In this document: positions 44,701 through 54,316 of the stretch, one piece after another | Layout of the letters: each line of letters starts with the position of its first letter | Position numbering within the stretch: the stretch's first letter is position 1 | DNA from: [Phialemoniopsis] sp. UDSM-2020 | Lineage: Eukaryota > Ascomycota > Sordariomycetes > Thyridiales > Thyridiaceae | Length of the DNA: 64,000 nucleotides | Direction: 5' to 3' | NCBI GenBank assembly: GCA_018873225.1 | Contig: JAEILZ010000004.1 | Span: 310,001 to 374,000, forward strand | Program-made: the position numbers and the translations under genes | The notes under the pieces: generated by a model | Database searches by the model: none | What the model saw: only the letters and a program-made list of their open reading frames with translations | Told to the model about the DNA's origin: nothing

Positions 44701-45817
44701 GCCACAGGATGCCAGAAGGCGAGAAGTCGAACCTGTCAATTTCCTTGTAGGGCATGGTCGGTCGCGCAAGGTCCCAGATATGCACCGTATTGATGCCGAA
44801 CCGCTTCTGGCTCGTCTCGTCGTATGTAACCGCGACCTGCGCAGCCCTCTTGCCCTGCGCAGTCGCTGACCACTGGCCTGGGCGCCATGCGAGATCCGCC
44901 ACCAGCCCAGGTGTCGAAATTGTCCACTTAGGCTTCTGTCTCTTGTCTCTTGTCATATCCCAGACATGACACTTATTATCCCAACCACCACTGATCAGGT
45001 GCTCTCCGTCCGGATGCCATGAAACCGAAGTGCATGTCTTCTCGTGCGCATTGATCCGCAGGAGCGGCGCGGCAGCCTTGCGTATATCCCACTTCAACAC
45101 CACGCCCTGCTCGGTACCGCAAGCGAAGAAGAAGGCCTCCTTGGGCGACCACTTGACGTGGCGCACACCTTCTGCGTTGCACTTGAACGCCTGTGATGTC
45201 CTGAAGCTTGGTCCCCTGCGGGTCTGTACCGGCTCTCTGATGTCGAACAGTCGCACTACGCCGTCCTGGCTGCCGGACAGCAAGAAGGAACCACGGTGCG
45301 GGTTGACATCGAGCGTGTTGACCTGGCGCGAGTCCTCGGCCATCTGTATCGTGTCTAGCGGAGAGCCGCCAGGTGTCGCGGTGCCCACGCGCGTTATGTC
45401 ATACCGAAAGATCTTGCCGTTGGCGCAGGCAGTGAAGATCTTGCCCTCGTGGCCCTTGGCCCATTTGACGTCGCGAATAGAGAGCTGGTCGGCGGTGGAG
45501 GAAGATGAAGCAGACGCGGCGCGCTGCGAGGTGATGAGGGCGCGGAGGTCGAGCCCGTCCTTGACGCTGGTGCCATCAATTTTTACGATCTTGAGGATGT
45601 GGCGGCCGGCGAGGACGGCTGACTTGCCATCCGGGGAGGCGTCGATGCGGGCGATGGGCACGCCGGAGTGGTAGACTGCATTTTGGGAGGCATTGGGGCG
45701 ATACGCCGCGACGGCAGGGGAGGAGGTGATGCCGGCGGTGTTTTCGTTGGAGGTGTCGACGGTCGGTGGCTTGCCTAATAGCTTGCGCATGATCTTCGTC
45801 TGGTTGCCGATGTACAT
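41708..45817 (-). CDS. RTC1: Rtc1/WDR24-like WD40-RING subunit of the SEA (GATOR2) complex
   Basis: Intronless, 1369 aa. A WD40 propeller spans about residues 55-400 (RDVKWAKGHEGKIFTAC, SGSQDGVVRLFDIR, HVKWSPKEAFFFACG, SVSWHPDGEHLISGGWDNKCHVWD, HIWDLARP). A long Ser-rich disordered middle follows. The end carries an atypical RING/zinc ribbon (CSKCRKP, WVCDRCRE, CAVCKHRD, WYCPGCGHGGHSTCLEAWH, CPLDGCGHPC), typical of Rtc1/WDR24. The protein acts at the vacuolar membrane in nutrient signalling to TORC1. The C-terminal ~140 residues after the RING are GC-rich and poorly conserved in appearance. Large antisense open frames over this gene are GC-driven shadows. Confidence 0.9.
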   Translation of the reverse strand: MYIGNQTKIMRKLLGKPPTVDTSNENTAGITSSPAVAAYRPNASQNAVYHSGVPIARIDASPDGKSAVLAGRHILKIVKIDGTSVKDGLDLRALITSQRAASASSSSTADQLSIRDVKWAKGHEGKIFTACANGKIFRYDITRVGTATPGGSPLDTIQMAEDSRQVNTLDVNPHRGSFLLSGSQDGVVRLFDIREPVQTRRGPSFRTSQAFKCNAEGVRHVKWSPKEAFFFACGTEQGVVLKWDIRKAAAPLLRINAHEKTCTSVSWHPDGEHLISGGWDNKCHVWDMTRDKRQKPKWTISTPGLVADLAWRPGQWSATAQGKRAAQVAVTYDETSQKRFGINTVHIWDLARPTMPYKEIDRFDFSPSGILWHDTDLLWTVGQDGLFNQCDVAFAPKVLDRTSVSSMTFSARGEVLMFLDERPQARRPRLPTMREAETVPSTPQGSSPAAPMLSVSRSDSEDDVVGSFLGPRKRSGRRRRPSVRSVHTLSTTPPTGPSSDDQVFGLEQTLRMTGPFRSQQAMAIGPVPSGAKVNVYQYLTMHYLETLKTDLPYVRDGPLMAERVAGIIEHYARAAENVGQFRLAQTWRILSFAVDRLLSRRAHFHLERRMARQKNQSPAWKAWKESQALERPRLLSMASIPESDDTPRKSHSSSSILDKHAPLRSLLAEEFESTSNVPTPIARPVDNYADTRTRSEPLQTVGSHMDLPPVPEGDDFNLPPAAHLQSIEPRRRLDSMPLSETSIASDGTKISSTEGYDFYDMDTMAHAIDVPQTRREPEVSDQIEPRSPSREKPLPLRMDSEESFAQLFSISQTSGQSGQTSSSGSSLSRRNTNPERIPVHRRSSASDAADGEYQSRIRGKQLQNSPGSSQLLRRTLRRTSTSMTDTTDEDYRMITQTTSGSIPSQGFSSRYESDSNIGLPQIEIADADSVAASLDDSGPFEDENSPQVIESDHFMWPSDPAVPYPLNSDKGVRTRRPAPLQPYTLISRALAFETKSSALNAAAIILLLKPLVPNDVIDSFQAGGILRQHHSRLMGMKLFVEAALLRKLCVKGWPGGLFSDWGESYSPVFTLAQNGVSVGFLCSKCRKPRDIDRTSKSNDTVWVCDRCRETMGPCAVCKHRDITPNVFPLEQTPLYGAHHDGRTSAAGHDDEEDPNVLSTWWYCPGCGHGGHSTCLEAWHSSAADGAANGSPLIGAPESHIPESGTGAEFSDGCCPLDGCGHPCLPGRWRTESAATRSEELTRSMREVARGSVGGPSAGAAGTGALKASPLGGDRGVVHHDRRVSGGSAMLPFGSAGGVRGDGNDVAQSRAVESVREALVVGDREGVGARVVLGSSPGRSGGMSSAGGGGEQRERERRKSVKFAGTEDRR

Positions 45818-46355
45818 GTCAGTCGGGGAGGAGCGGGAGCTGGCGATGCTCGAAGCAGCGCGGCCGTGGCCACGGACTGGTGGGTGTCGGTCGGGGTTCA
45901 GCCGGAATATCGCTGCATCGTGCTATTGGCGAGATGGTATGAGCCAAGAGATCGAATGCCAGCCGCAATTGGGGTACCGACTGCACCGGGCTCGACTGAT
46001 GTACTTGCGACACTTGTAAAAAGTAATATGTGGTGGTTTGACGACGGAAGGAGGTGCTGGGCTGCCAATCGGTCTTCCACACACCAAGATAAGGAAGCTC
46101 TCCACTGTAATCCCCCACCACTAAACCTTGCTGGTGCTGGGCTAGGTAGCATTCCACAGATGGGTTTACAAGTGCCTGGTGAAACTGAACGCAGCAACGC
46201 AGAGTTAGACAAATGTGTCGTCGAATACAAAAAGTCAAGATCGAAGCTGCGATTCAAGTACAGGTATCTACGTCAAATGGCAACAGAGCACCATAGCAAA
46301 ATTAAATGGACATCCTCAGCCAGAACGCGTGAAGGGCAAAAAAAGGAAATCATCT
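45818..46355. other. intergenic between RTC1-like gene and tRNA pair
   Basis: It holds the RTC1-like promoter and the 3' flank of the minus-strand tRNA gene. Small overlapping frames on both strands have no domains. Confidence 0.5.
46338..46344 (-). terminator. Pol III T-run for tRNA-Arg (minus)
   Basis: Seven T residues on the minus strand, 11 nt after the tRNA 3' end, fit a Pol III terminator. Confidence 0.7.
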
Positions 46356-46426
46356 GACCACGCTGGGGGTCGAACCCAGAACCTCTTGATTCGTAGTCAA
46401 GCACTCTGCCATTGAGCCACGCGGCC
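46356..46426 (-). tRNA. tRNA-Arg(ACG)
   Basis: Seventy-one nucleotides fold as a standard tRNA without intron. The acceptor stem GGCCGCG pairs with CGTGGTC, the anticodon stem CTTGA/TCAAG encloses CTACGAA (anticodon ACG), and the T arm is CTGGG-TTCGACC-CCCAG. The A box (TGGCTCAATGG) and B box (GGTTCGACCCC) are present. It reads CGU/CGC/CGA arginine codons after A34-to-inosine editing. CCA is not encoded. Confidence 0.95.
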
Positions 46427-46808
46427 GTATCTGAAGTATGCTGGTCTATCTCGGCTTATACAGCCAGCATATCCAGAGGAGGTGTCATGTTGAAAGTCTT
46501 CAATCATCAATTGAAGCCCAATACTGTCTGATCAGAAGGGCGGGAATTCTCTTTCCGGAAGCACCTTCAAAAATGTTTCGAAAAATTATCAGTATCAAAT
46601 AACGAAGGTTTGTGTTGAGTGTACTTCCTACCACAGTCCTGCACACACTAAGTATTCGGAACATGACGCGATCCTGTCACTCCGCCATTGTGCACGCTGA
46701 TTTGCCTGATTTGCTTGAGGGCGAACTCGCTTCTCTACAGCTGTTCCTCGACAGATCTGAAGTCTGAGGTACAGAAGCCGGAAATCCTTGCAAAAGCAAC
46801 CAATCACA
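46427..46808. other. spacer between the head-to-head tRNA-Arg genes
   Basis: This 382-bp spacer is bounded by the 5' ends of the two inverted tRNA genes. I see no gene and no further inverted homology beyond the tRNA 5' ends. Confidence 0.6.
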
Positions 46809-46879
46809 GGCCGCGTGGCTCAATGGCAGAGTGCTTGACTACGAATCAAGAGGTTCTGGGTTCGACCCCCAGCGTGGTC
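46809..46879 (+). tRNA. tRNA-Arg(ACG), second copy
   Basis: Identical over its 71 nt to the minus-strand copy at 46356-46426, with the same folding and ACG anticodon. The two genes point away from each other. The first 3'-flank bases (AGATGAT) are also shared, so the duplicated unit extends slightly beyond the mature tRNA. Confidence 0.95.
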
Positions 46880-46891
46880 AGATGATCTTTC

Positions 46892-46899
46892 TTTTTTTT
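46892..46899 (+). terminator. Pol III T-run for tRNA-Arg (plus)
   Basis: A run of eight T residues, 12 nt after the tRNA 3' end, fits a Pol III terminator. Confidence 0.75.
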
Positions 46900-49546
46900 C
46901 TCCAACAGAATCAAGGTCTTGGCATTTACAACTTTTTGTCTTTCTCTACTCTCCTGCTTGTCTTTTTCCTCCGAGACAGACGTCATGGAGATTGATATGC
47001 TGCTGGATTACATTCGTATCGTTTTTGAAGGATACTTGTCAAAGATGTCGGGCGTAAGTCAACATTTGTTGGTTTCGATTAAAAATGTTTATTTTCAAAA
47101 CAGTGATAACTTTCTAATTATACGACACCATACGACCACGACCTTGTACTGCGCAAACTCTTAGACTCTACCTTCAAACTATTCTACAGATGTTTGAAAC
47201 TACTGAAGACCCAAGCCTTTCTTAAGAGGGGATGTTCTTGTTACAACTCCATACCAGAGGCTGCTATCCCCCGTTGACTTTGAATTTCTTCAGCCGTGTG
47301 AGACGAGCCAGCATTAACCTCAACCTCGATAATCGGGCGACCCAATTATCGATGAATCTCAGAAGAGTTGTGAAATACTATGAGGATAAATATGAACAAT
47401 GTTCGATACGAGTTGGGCACCGCGTTGCAGATCAGCTGCCCCGTGGTAGTCCGTTTTGCTACGATGATGCATTGTGACCTCGTAGGCACAGAATATGGCC
47501 ATCTTCATAGGTATGCGGTGACCAAACAAAGGTCTTGGCGCATTCGGTCCTTGAGCTTCGAATCCTCTGTCCATCGGGACGTCATGTCTCCTTGAGCTCA
47601 ACGCCTCTAAAAGCCCTGCCCTGTCGGCTCCTCAGCTGTCTTCCGAGGCTGATTGTATTTGACTTGTATCCGATCATCGCCGCGTCGCTTGACTGTCGTG
47701 TATTCCTCTTCGATAAGACCTCGGACGTACCGACATGCCGAGGGCGTTTTGTTAGCCGTTGAGCTGCTGACGTATGCGTAGCAAGTCGAACAAGGATTCC
47801 GCAATCGTGCGTCCGGGCAGTGAAAGGACCATGTGATACGCCCGAGGACACCGAGACAAGAAAGCCTGCCAGTTTCATCAACAGTACATTCTCGTGACCA
47901 GGCGCGTGCACAAGGTGACTGAGTTGAAGATGTCTCTTGACTTCTTTCACAGATTCTTTGATATCCTTGGCATCCTGGGCATATGTCGTCGTGGCCGTTT
48001 TCCCTTCGTCTCTAGACAAACTGCTGAGCTGCGTCGGTATCGTAGTTTTGATGTACCATTCAGCTCCATGTCCACGAAGTGTTTCGAAGATTTACTTGAC
48101 GATCGTGATTGCGTGTCCTGCTCAGCAGGACCGCGAGGCGGAATTGCAATGGCGTACGCATATCGATTGACAGGGTTCAAGAGAAGTCAAGGATGGTTGA
48201 CCTCTCACTGTAGTCGTCTTGCTGTTGCGAACCAAAGGCCAGGAGAGGGCAAGAAGAGCCTACTGCTTGGTCTCGTCAGGCTCGCGGGATGAGGGCGGTT
48301 GCAAAGGTGTTCCGTCAACGGGATCCAGGTTATCGACCCAAGTGCATGATATCGAAGAAGGCCTAGATTTTCAATCCTATATATCTACAATCTCGGCATT
48401 TGACTCCGTCCTGGATCCCACCAAACATCGGCACTTGCGTTGGAATAGGCATCAAGGTTAATCCTCCTGGATCCCAGTACCTTGGCAACAGAAATCACTC
48501 ATAGCAGAAAAGGGGCCAAGACAGATACACCTTGTTGTCGATGCAACGTGGAATGGGGCTTGGACAAAAATGACTCAGCCCGCAGGTTGCAACCCACAAG
48601 ACCGGGGCTTGCCGATGGGGAGAAAAGCTTGTCTTCGAGTTATCCTTGTGCGCTTTTGGAAAGTTCGGTCTAGACTCCGAATTGCTCAGCCCTGTCGATC
48701 ACTCCATTCGTTACCGCTACTCCGTACAGAAGAAAGCTTTCAGCTCCCGACAATGGCACCGGCCCCTTCATTAACGCAATGAGTACGGATCCCTCTAATC
48801 GTGTCAATTGATGGGACCTGCGATCCCCCAAGGAGGTACAAAAAGTGGCTGCCTAGCTTCAACCCTCCCTTGAAAATCACTAACAGCCCATATTTGAATG
48901 TGGGAGGCCCCGTTACGGACATCATTACTCTGGTACTTTCTTCAGCCTCAACGCATTTACCAGATCAGGAAGGTCACTGCCTAGGCTCTCTTGGTCTAGT
49001 CCACTTTCCAAGCATTGGTCGAACACGAGAATCGCCCTCGAGCCGCGTCGTGATGCGCTTAACGTTACACAAAGAAATCGATGAAATGAACATGAATACG
49101 AACAGTCTGCGTATCGTTTTTCTCTGCCAAATGTACGCGTAATAAAAGGACCGCAAAGATCAGCTCTCCTCGGAAGCAAGAGGGAGGTCTGGCGTACTCG
49201 TCTTCTACCCACATTTCCACATTACGGCCGAAGCATGGTCATGGTTTTTGAATGGTGGTCCCGGAATCACGACTTTTGTGGATCAAATACAAAGCGGAGG
49301 GCTTGAGGCTTGGAGAGGATCTTGTCTGACAGGCCTACCAAGTGTTCGCGGATTCTAGCCACAATCGACAAGGATCGGCGAAGGATTTGGACTTCATCAC
49401 ATATATGATCTCAGAAGAGTAGCTGTCTGACTGCTTGCCTAGCAGCTTTGCTTGGCAATATTCACGTTCGGGCCAACCCCGATATTGATAAACTATGGCT
49501 GACATGACAGCAAATGCTGTAACGAATCTTGGCATTGAGGTGTCTA
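46900..49546. other. 2.6-kb gene-poor region
   Basis: No intact gene is recognised. One probable relic on the minus strand is listed separately. The remainder has short frames on all strands without domains. Confidence 0.5.
47582..48124 (-). pseudogene. possible gene relic with in-frame stops
   Basis: In one minus-strand frame a protein-like stretch (around IFETLRGHGAEWYIK, then AQDAKDIKESVKEVKRHLQ) runs to a stop at 47582. It continues upstream through a TAA at 48092-48094 (preceded by GHAITIVK) and a TGA at 48122-48124. A TAA in place of CAA would be a C-to-T change of the kind repeat-induced point mutation makes. No family is recognised, and no intron removes the stops convincingly. It could also be a chance frame. 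Confidence 0.25.
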
Positions 49547-50396
49547 CTATTCTATCTGGTAGGATATTTTTGTGATGCCCTGCTGTCTCTTGATCTTCCG
49601 GACAATGATCTTCCCGACCAAGCCGGTCTGACGGACATGAGTACCGCCACACATGTAAGCGCCCTTTCCTTGAATGTCAACTGCTCTAAACAATTCATTC
49701 GCATCCCCATCCTCCTCCGGCTGAGTCCAAGACTTGCCCTTGAACTCCTCCCTCGTCCACCAGTGCGCCGTGATGGGCAGGTTGTCTGCCACGATCTGGT
49801 TGGCCAGCTTCTCGATCTCGGTCTTCTTCTCACCCGGAATCAAGCCCCTGAACTCGACGAATGACACGTCCGGGTAGTGCTGCGCCTTGAGCTCCGTCAG
49901 GCCGGGGATGTCCAGCGCCCGCACCGCCGACGACAGGATGTGGCCCGCGTCGTGGATGCGCGAGTGCAGCGTGCGGGTCGCGGCGTCGACCTCCTGCCGC
50001 ACGATGGCCTGCGGCTCGAACGGTACACCGGCGTCTGAGTACGCGCCCTGATGCACGATCTGGCCGTCGCCGAGCTTGCGCACCGACTGCACGGCGAAGG
50101 ACGAGGCCCCGTCGGCGGACTTCATATGGCCGACATCGTTGGGCTGGCCGCCGCCGCGGGCGTAAAAGATGGTCGCGTCGGTGACTACCAGGTGGTCGGA
50201 GGGCTGCGCGCCCTTGAACATCTCCTTGATCTCATCTTCTGCGGATGAGAGCGGGATGCTGGCCAGTACCGTTGCGGACACCTTGAGGGTATCCGCTGTG
50301 TCATTTTGCTGGTACAGCGCGCGGGTCGGGGGGAGCTTGAAACTGGTCAATAAAAGGGTTCTGAAGCATCAGATCACGGTCACGTACCTCGTTCAT
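49547..50396 (-). CDS. AlaX-type trans-editing protein (alanyl-tRNA editing domain)
   Basis: The body of the protein, from LPPTRALYQQ to the end, is a stand-alone alanyl-tRNA synthetase editing domain. Zinc-site motifs are HDAGHIL (HxxxH) and CGGTH, and the GGGQPNDVGH loop is typical. The in-frame start at 50350 is only TTG. A better model has a 9-nt first exon (50396-50388, MNE) and a 52-nt intron (50387-50336), giving 265 aa; this tiny exon is my inference. The protein deacylates mischarged Ser- or Gly-tRNA(Ala) in trans, protecting translation fidelity. It is presumably cytosolic. Confidence 0.85.
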
Positions 50397-50915
50397 ATTG
50401 TTTAAATTTTTCATCAAACATGTTGAGGTTGAGAGTCAAGTCAGGGCGCTGAGAGATCTACGATTAAACCACTAATCAGCCCCTCAATGACAATAGGGCG
50501 CGGGCGATCTCCAGCGCTCCGGCTGTCGCAGATGGGGTTTGATGGGGCTGTCAGCACTCAACTTTCTTAGTTGATCGCATCCCACTACCAGAATGGTGTG
50601 CTTCACATCATGAGATTGGACAACACCAGGTCACGATAACGCAGGGACGGCTAGACTGGCCAGTAAATGTTATGAGTCGATTTGCTATACAAAAGTTCAA
50701 TGAGTTGTGAGGTTCATGTCCCGCCCATGTATCTAGATATCCTCTGTTACGCGCACCTTGTCTACCGGTTTTGTGTCCCAACTCCCCGAAACCCATCAAC
50801 CACTCCCTTGTAAAGAACGGGTATCTGAACCATAGAAACAAGAACAATGGATCATCGAATCATAGAATGACAGATACGCCAGACAGCCACTTTCCAGACC
50901 TGCCTCCTCCTTCCT
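50397..50915. other. intergenic, nothing recognised
   Basis: It holds the AlaX promoter and the 3' flank of the large Zn2Cys6 gene. No gene is seen. Confidence 0.5.
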
Positions 50916-53900
50916 TTAAACGTGCGAAGCCCACACACTACCCGACATGCCCCCATTCGCCTCGAGCTCAAAACCCCTGATATTCTCTCCAAAGTTCTGC
51001 CAGTCAAAGTTGTCGTCCATGTTGACGTCCTCCCCAGGCGCGGTAGGCATCACAGCGCTGGCTGCTGCGCCTGCGCTGGGCATGACGCCACTGGGAAAGT
51101 GTCCCGCGGCAGCAGGATCCCCTGCAGCCAAACCCGCCGCGGCGTAGGGCGAGTTGTCAAAGTACGGCGCGCTGGGCCACAGCCACGGTGGCAAGTCGTC
51201 CTTGTGCAAGACCGGGGCGTTGGCAGTGGGCGCCTGCTGTTGTTGCTGCTGAGGCGGCACGGTCGTAGTCGGGACGTCGATGGGCCAGGTCGTTGCCCGC
51301 GTCGTGGCTGGGGTACCGCCGCTCATGCTCGTGGCGCTGCTTCCCGTCGGGGTAAGTCCGGACATGGCGGTATTCCCGCCGTTGTTATTGTTGTTGTTTT
51401 GCTGGTTGTTACTTTGTATGTTCAAGGTGTGGGGAGGGTAGTTGAAGACGCCCATCTGCTGGACATCGTTGGCGAGCTCGTTTGAGTAGATCATGGGGAT
51501 CCAGTCGGCGGGCTCAAATGCGGGCTGAGACATGATGGAGTCCATGAAAGAGTAGAGACCCTTGGTGCGCATCTGCTCCTCCACGGTCGGCGGATTTCTG
51601 GCGACGCCGGCGTTCTGCGTAGCGGCCGGCTGTCGGCCTGTCGGCCGTCCGCCTTGAGGCGCCTCGGCCCACGTAAGCTGGGCCGCGGGTTGTTCCGCCG
51701 GTGCGGTAGCAGGCTGACCAGACTCTGCCGTCGCCTTGGCCTTGGCCTCGTCCTCCTCCTTCCACTTCTGCCGCAGATGCGGCGGCGGCTCCCCAATCCT
51801 GTCGAGCGGCGGGTCGCCGACCAGCACGCGCCACCGCTGCCGCGCGGCCAGACTCTTCATCCCGCCGCGCATGCCGTCCATCGACTCGGGCGTCGCCTTG
51901 ACGCGGTCCTCGCGGTCGAGCTCGACGGCGGCCTGCGGGTCGGCCTTGAGGCGCGCGAGCTCGGTCTCGCGGTGGCGCCGGGCTTTCGCGTAGAGCTTCT
52001 TGAACGGCAGCCAGATGGCCGAGTGCTCGGCCATCTTCTCGATGTCGAGCGTCGAGTTGGGCGCGAGGAAGGCGGCGCCCAGGGCCGCCCACGCGCGCTC
52101 GACGCTCGCGCTCCAGGGCCGGTGCGCGACCTCCATCATGACGTAGGCGACTGCGTGCCACTGCGTGTACGTCTGGAAGATCCAGCGGTACTGCCTCGTG
52201 CGCGGGTCGCTGTTGAGCAGGTGGTTGTACTCGAAGATCTCGGTCGCCGCGGCGAAGAGGCGGTCGCGCACGTCGGCCGACAGGTCCTCGTTGCCCGGGC
52301 CGCGGAACAGGAAGGGCTGGTACAGCACGAGGACGAGCTTGGCGATGATGACGCGGGCGACGTTGGCGGCGATCCAGAAGAAAGGGTTGCTCTCGAGGGA
52401 GCTGTCGCGGAAATACTTGTTCTCGATGCGGCTGTAGACGCCGCGCAGGACCGTCTCGCGCAGCTCGAGCGACTTGAGCGCGTCCTCGGGGCAGGCCTCG
52501 GAGCTGCCTGCTGACGTGGCCGTGTGTAGGCGGCGGCCGACTTGGCAGATCTCGCAGCGGATCACGGTGAAGGTGGTGTCGGTGGAGCCAGACCGTTCGG
52601 GCGGCAAGATCTTGCTGTCCGGGCTTATGTCTTCGTCGTTGATGTTGAGGGGTATGCGTGTGTCGTGTGTCGACTCGAGTATCGTCAGGTCGGTGCCTTG
52701 GTCTTCGGCCGAGCGCAGGTCGATCATGCAGATGGCCCACCAAAGGCGGCGGCGCATCTCGATCTCAAACGGGGTGAGGTTGTCAAAGTTGGTACCGTCG
52801 CGCTGCAGGCCCATAGACTGAGCAATACGGATACCCAACCCAGTCAATGTCCAGGCAGACCGGGCATCATCGTTTCGCCGGACAAAGGCCAAGTAGAGCA
52901 CAAATGCCTGCAGTGTTGTTAGGTCAGAAGAGGTCAGGAACTGAGCTCGTGCAAGCGCCTGCTCGAGTGCAAAGCGGTGTTGCGCAAGCAGCTTTGTCCG
53001 GTCGGCATTGAAGTTGATCTTGACCTACGGGAAGAGTCAGCATAACAATTCGCCCTGCAAGTAAGAGCAAGCAAAACTCACATCCTCGTCATCCATCGAA
53101 GTAAGGGCGCCGAAATACATGGCAAACATAAGCGCCTCGGACTGGGGCGTGAGGCTGTCCAGATTCCTCGACGAGCGCACCAGCTTGTCCATGGTAGGCC
53201 CGTGCAACACCTTAACGAGGGGATCTACATTCTCCTGGTATATTTGCCAGAAGTACAGCGCTTGCGAGGGCAACGGATGGAACTTCTTGAGATCGAGATC
53301 GCAAGAGCGGTACCCAAAGAGAAACGCGTGGTGAACGGCTTGCGAAGAGTTATCAGCGGGCTCCTCCACGTCGCTTCCAGCCTCGGAATGGTCAGTGTCG
53401 TCTGAGTTCAAGCCAGACTCGGCACTGGCGCGCAGTTCGTCCAACTGTTGCAATATAGATTAGCCATGTCCCACACAGTCGCAGTTCGTTGGGGAAAGGG
53501 CAGACAAACCTCGTCATTGATCTTGGACCAAAACGCGCTGCTAACATATCGCGTCTTGCCCGCGTCGTTTATCACCAGCCGACCAAACTTCTTCTGCACC
53601 TCGCCAGTCAGGTTCCGCTTCGGCGGCGGGAAGGTCGAGTTGTATCCGGTGATAAAGATGCCCGAATTGGGCGGACACGACGGGCTGTGACCCTCGTGCG
53701 TCTGGGCGGGCGAACCCTGGCTCCTGTTGCTCCCGCCGCTCACGCTGCCCAGCCTGTGATCCGCCACCGCGCTTCCCGACCCTCCTTCGCCAGCGCCGTA
53801 CGTCGCCTCGGGCGAGTTACCGCTGCTCGACTGGTGCCTCGACGTCTCGACCTCAATCTGGCCGCTCAGCTCCTCGACGATGCCCTCGAGCTTGCGCAGG

Positions 53901-54316
53901 CGCTTCATGAGCTCGACCTCGCGCTCGCTCGACTGCGACTTGCCGCCCGCGCCGCCGCCGGCCGCGGCGCTGTTGGGGTCCTTGCGCCGGGGCCTGCGGG
54001 GCGCGCGCTCGGGCGCCGGGAAGACGCAGGGGATCTGGGCGCGGCGGCAGTTGGCGCAGGGCATGGTCTTGTCGCAGCGGACCTTGCGGCGGCGGCAGGT
54101 GACGCAGCTGCGCGGGTTCATGTCGCCGCTCGGCACCGTATTGGGCGTGTAGACGGAGGCGCCGCGCGGCAGGGACTGCACGAGCTGGTTGACGCTCGCG
54201 GTCGAGGGCACGGGGCCCGGCTCGTGGTCGAGGTCGTGGACGGAGGCATTGTCGTCGTGGTCGTGATCGTGGTCGTGCAGACTCCCGGGGGAGTCGGCGT
54301 CGATGCTCTCGGCCAT
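50916..54316 (-). CDS. Zn2Cys6 transcription factor with fungal-specific TF domain
   Basis: Three exons (54316-53510, 53444-53082, 53024-50916) encode 1092 aa. The zinc cluster is SC-VT-C-RRRKVR-C-DKTMP-C-AN-C-RRAQIP-C at about residues 70-97, followed by a Pro/Arg-rich linker and a heptad-like segment (MKRLRKLEGIVEELSGQIE) for dimerisation. The fungal-specific TF domain (middle homology region) extends from about residue 300 to 700, with RIAQSMGLQRDG and RRRLWWAICMID as typical marks. The C-terminus is Gln/Asn/Pro-rich and ends in an acidic aromatic stretch (DNFDWQNFGE), a likely activation domain. His/Asp repeats near residues 14-22 are low complexity. No target pathway can be read; its neighbours are not an obvious cluster. 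Confidence 0.9.

Noticed and set aside
51514..52743. 409-codon minus-strand frame inside the large Zn2Cys6 gene
   Set aside because: It is in another frame of the same strand and is Arg/Pro/Gly-rich, caused by GC-rich third positions of the real gene.
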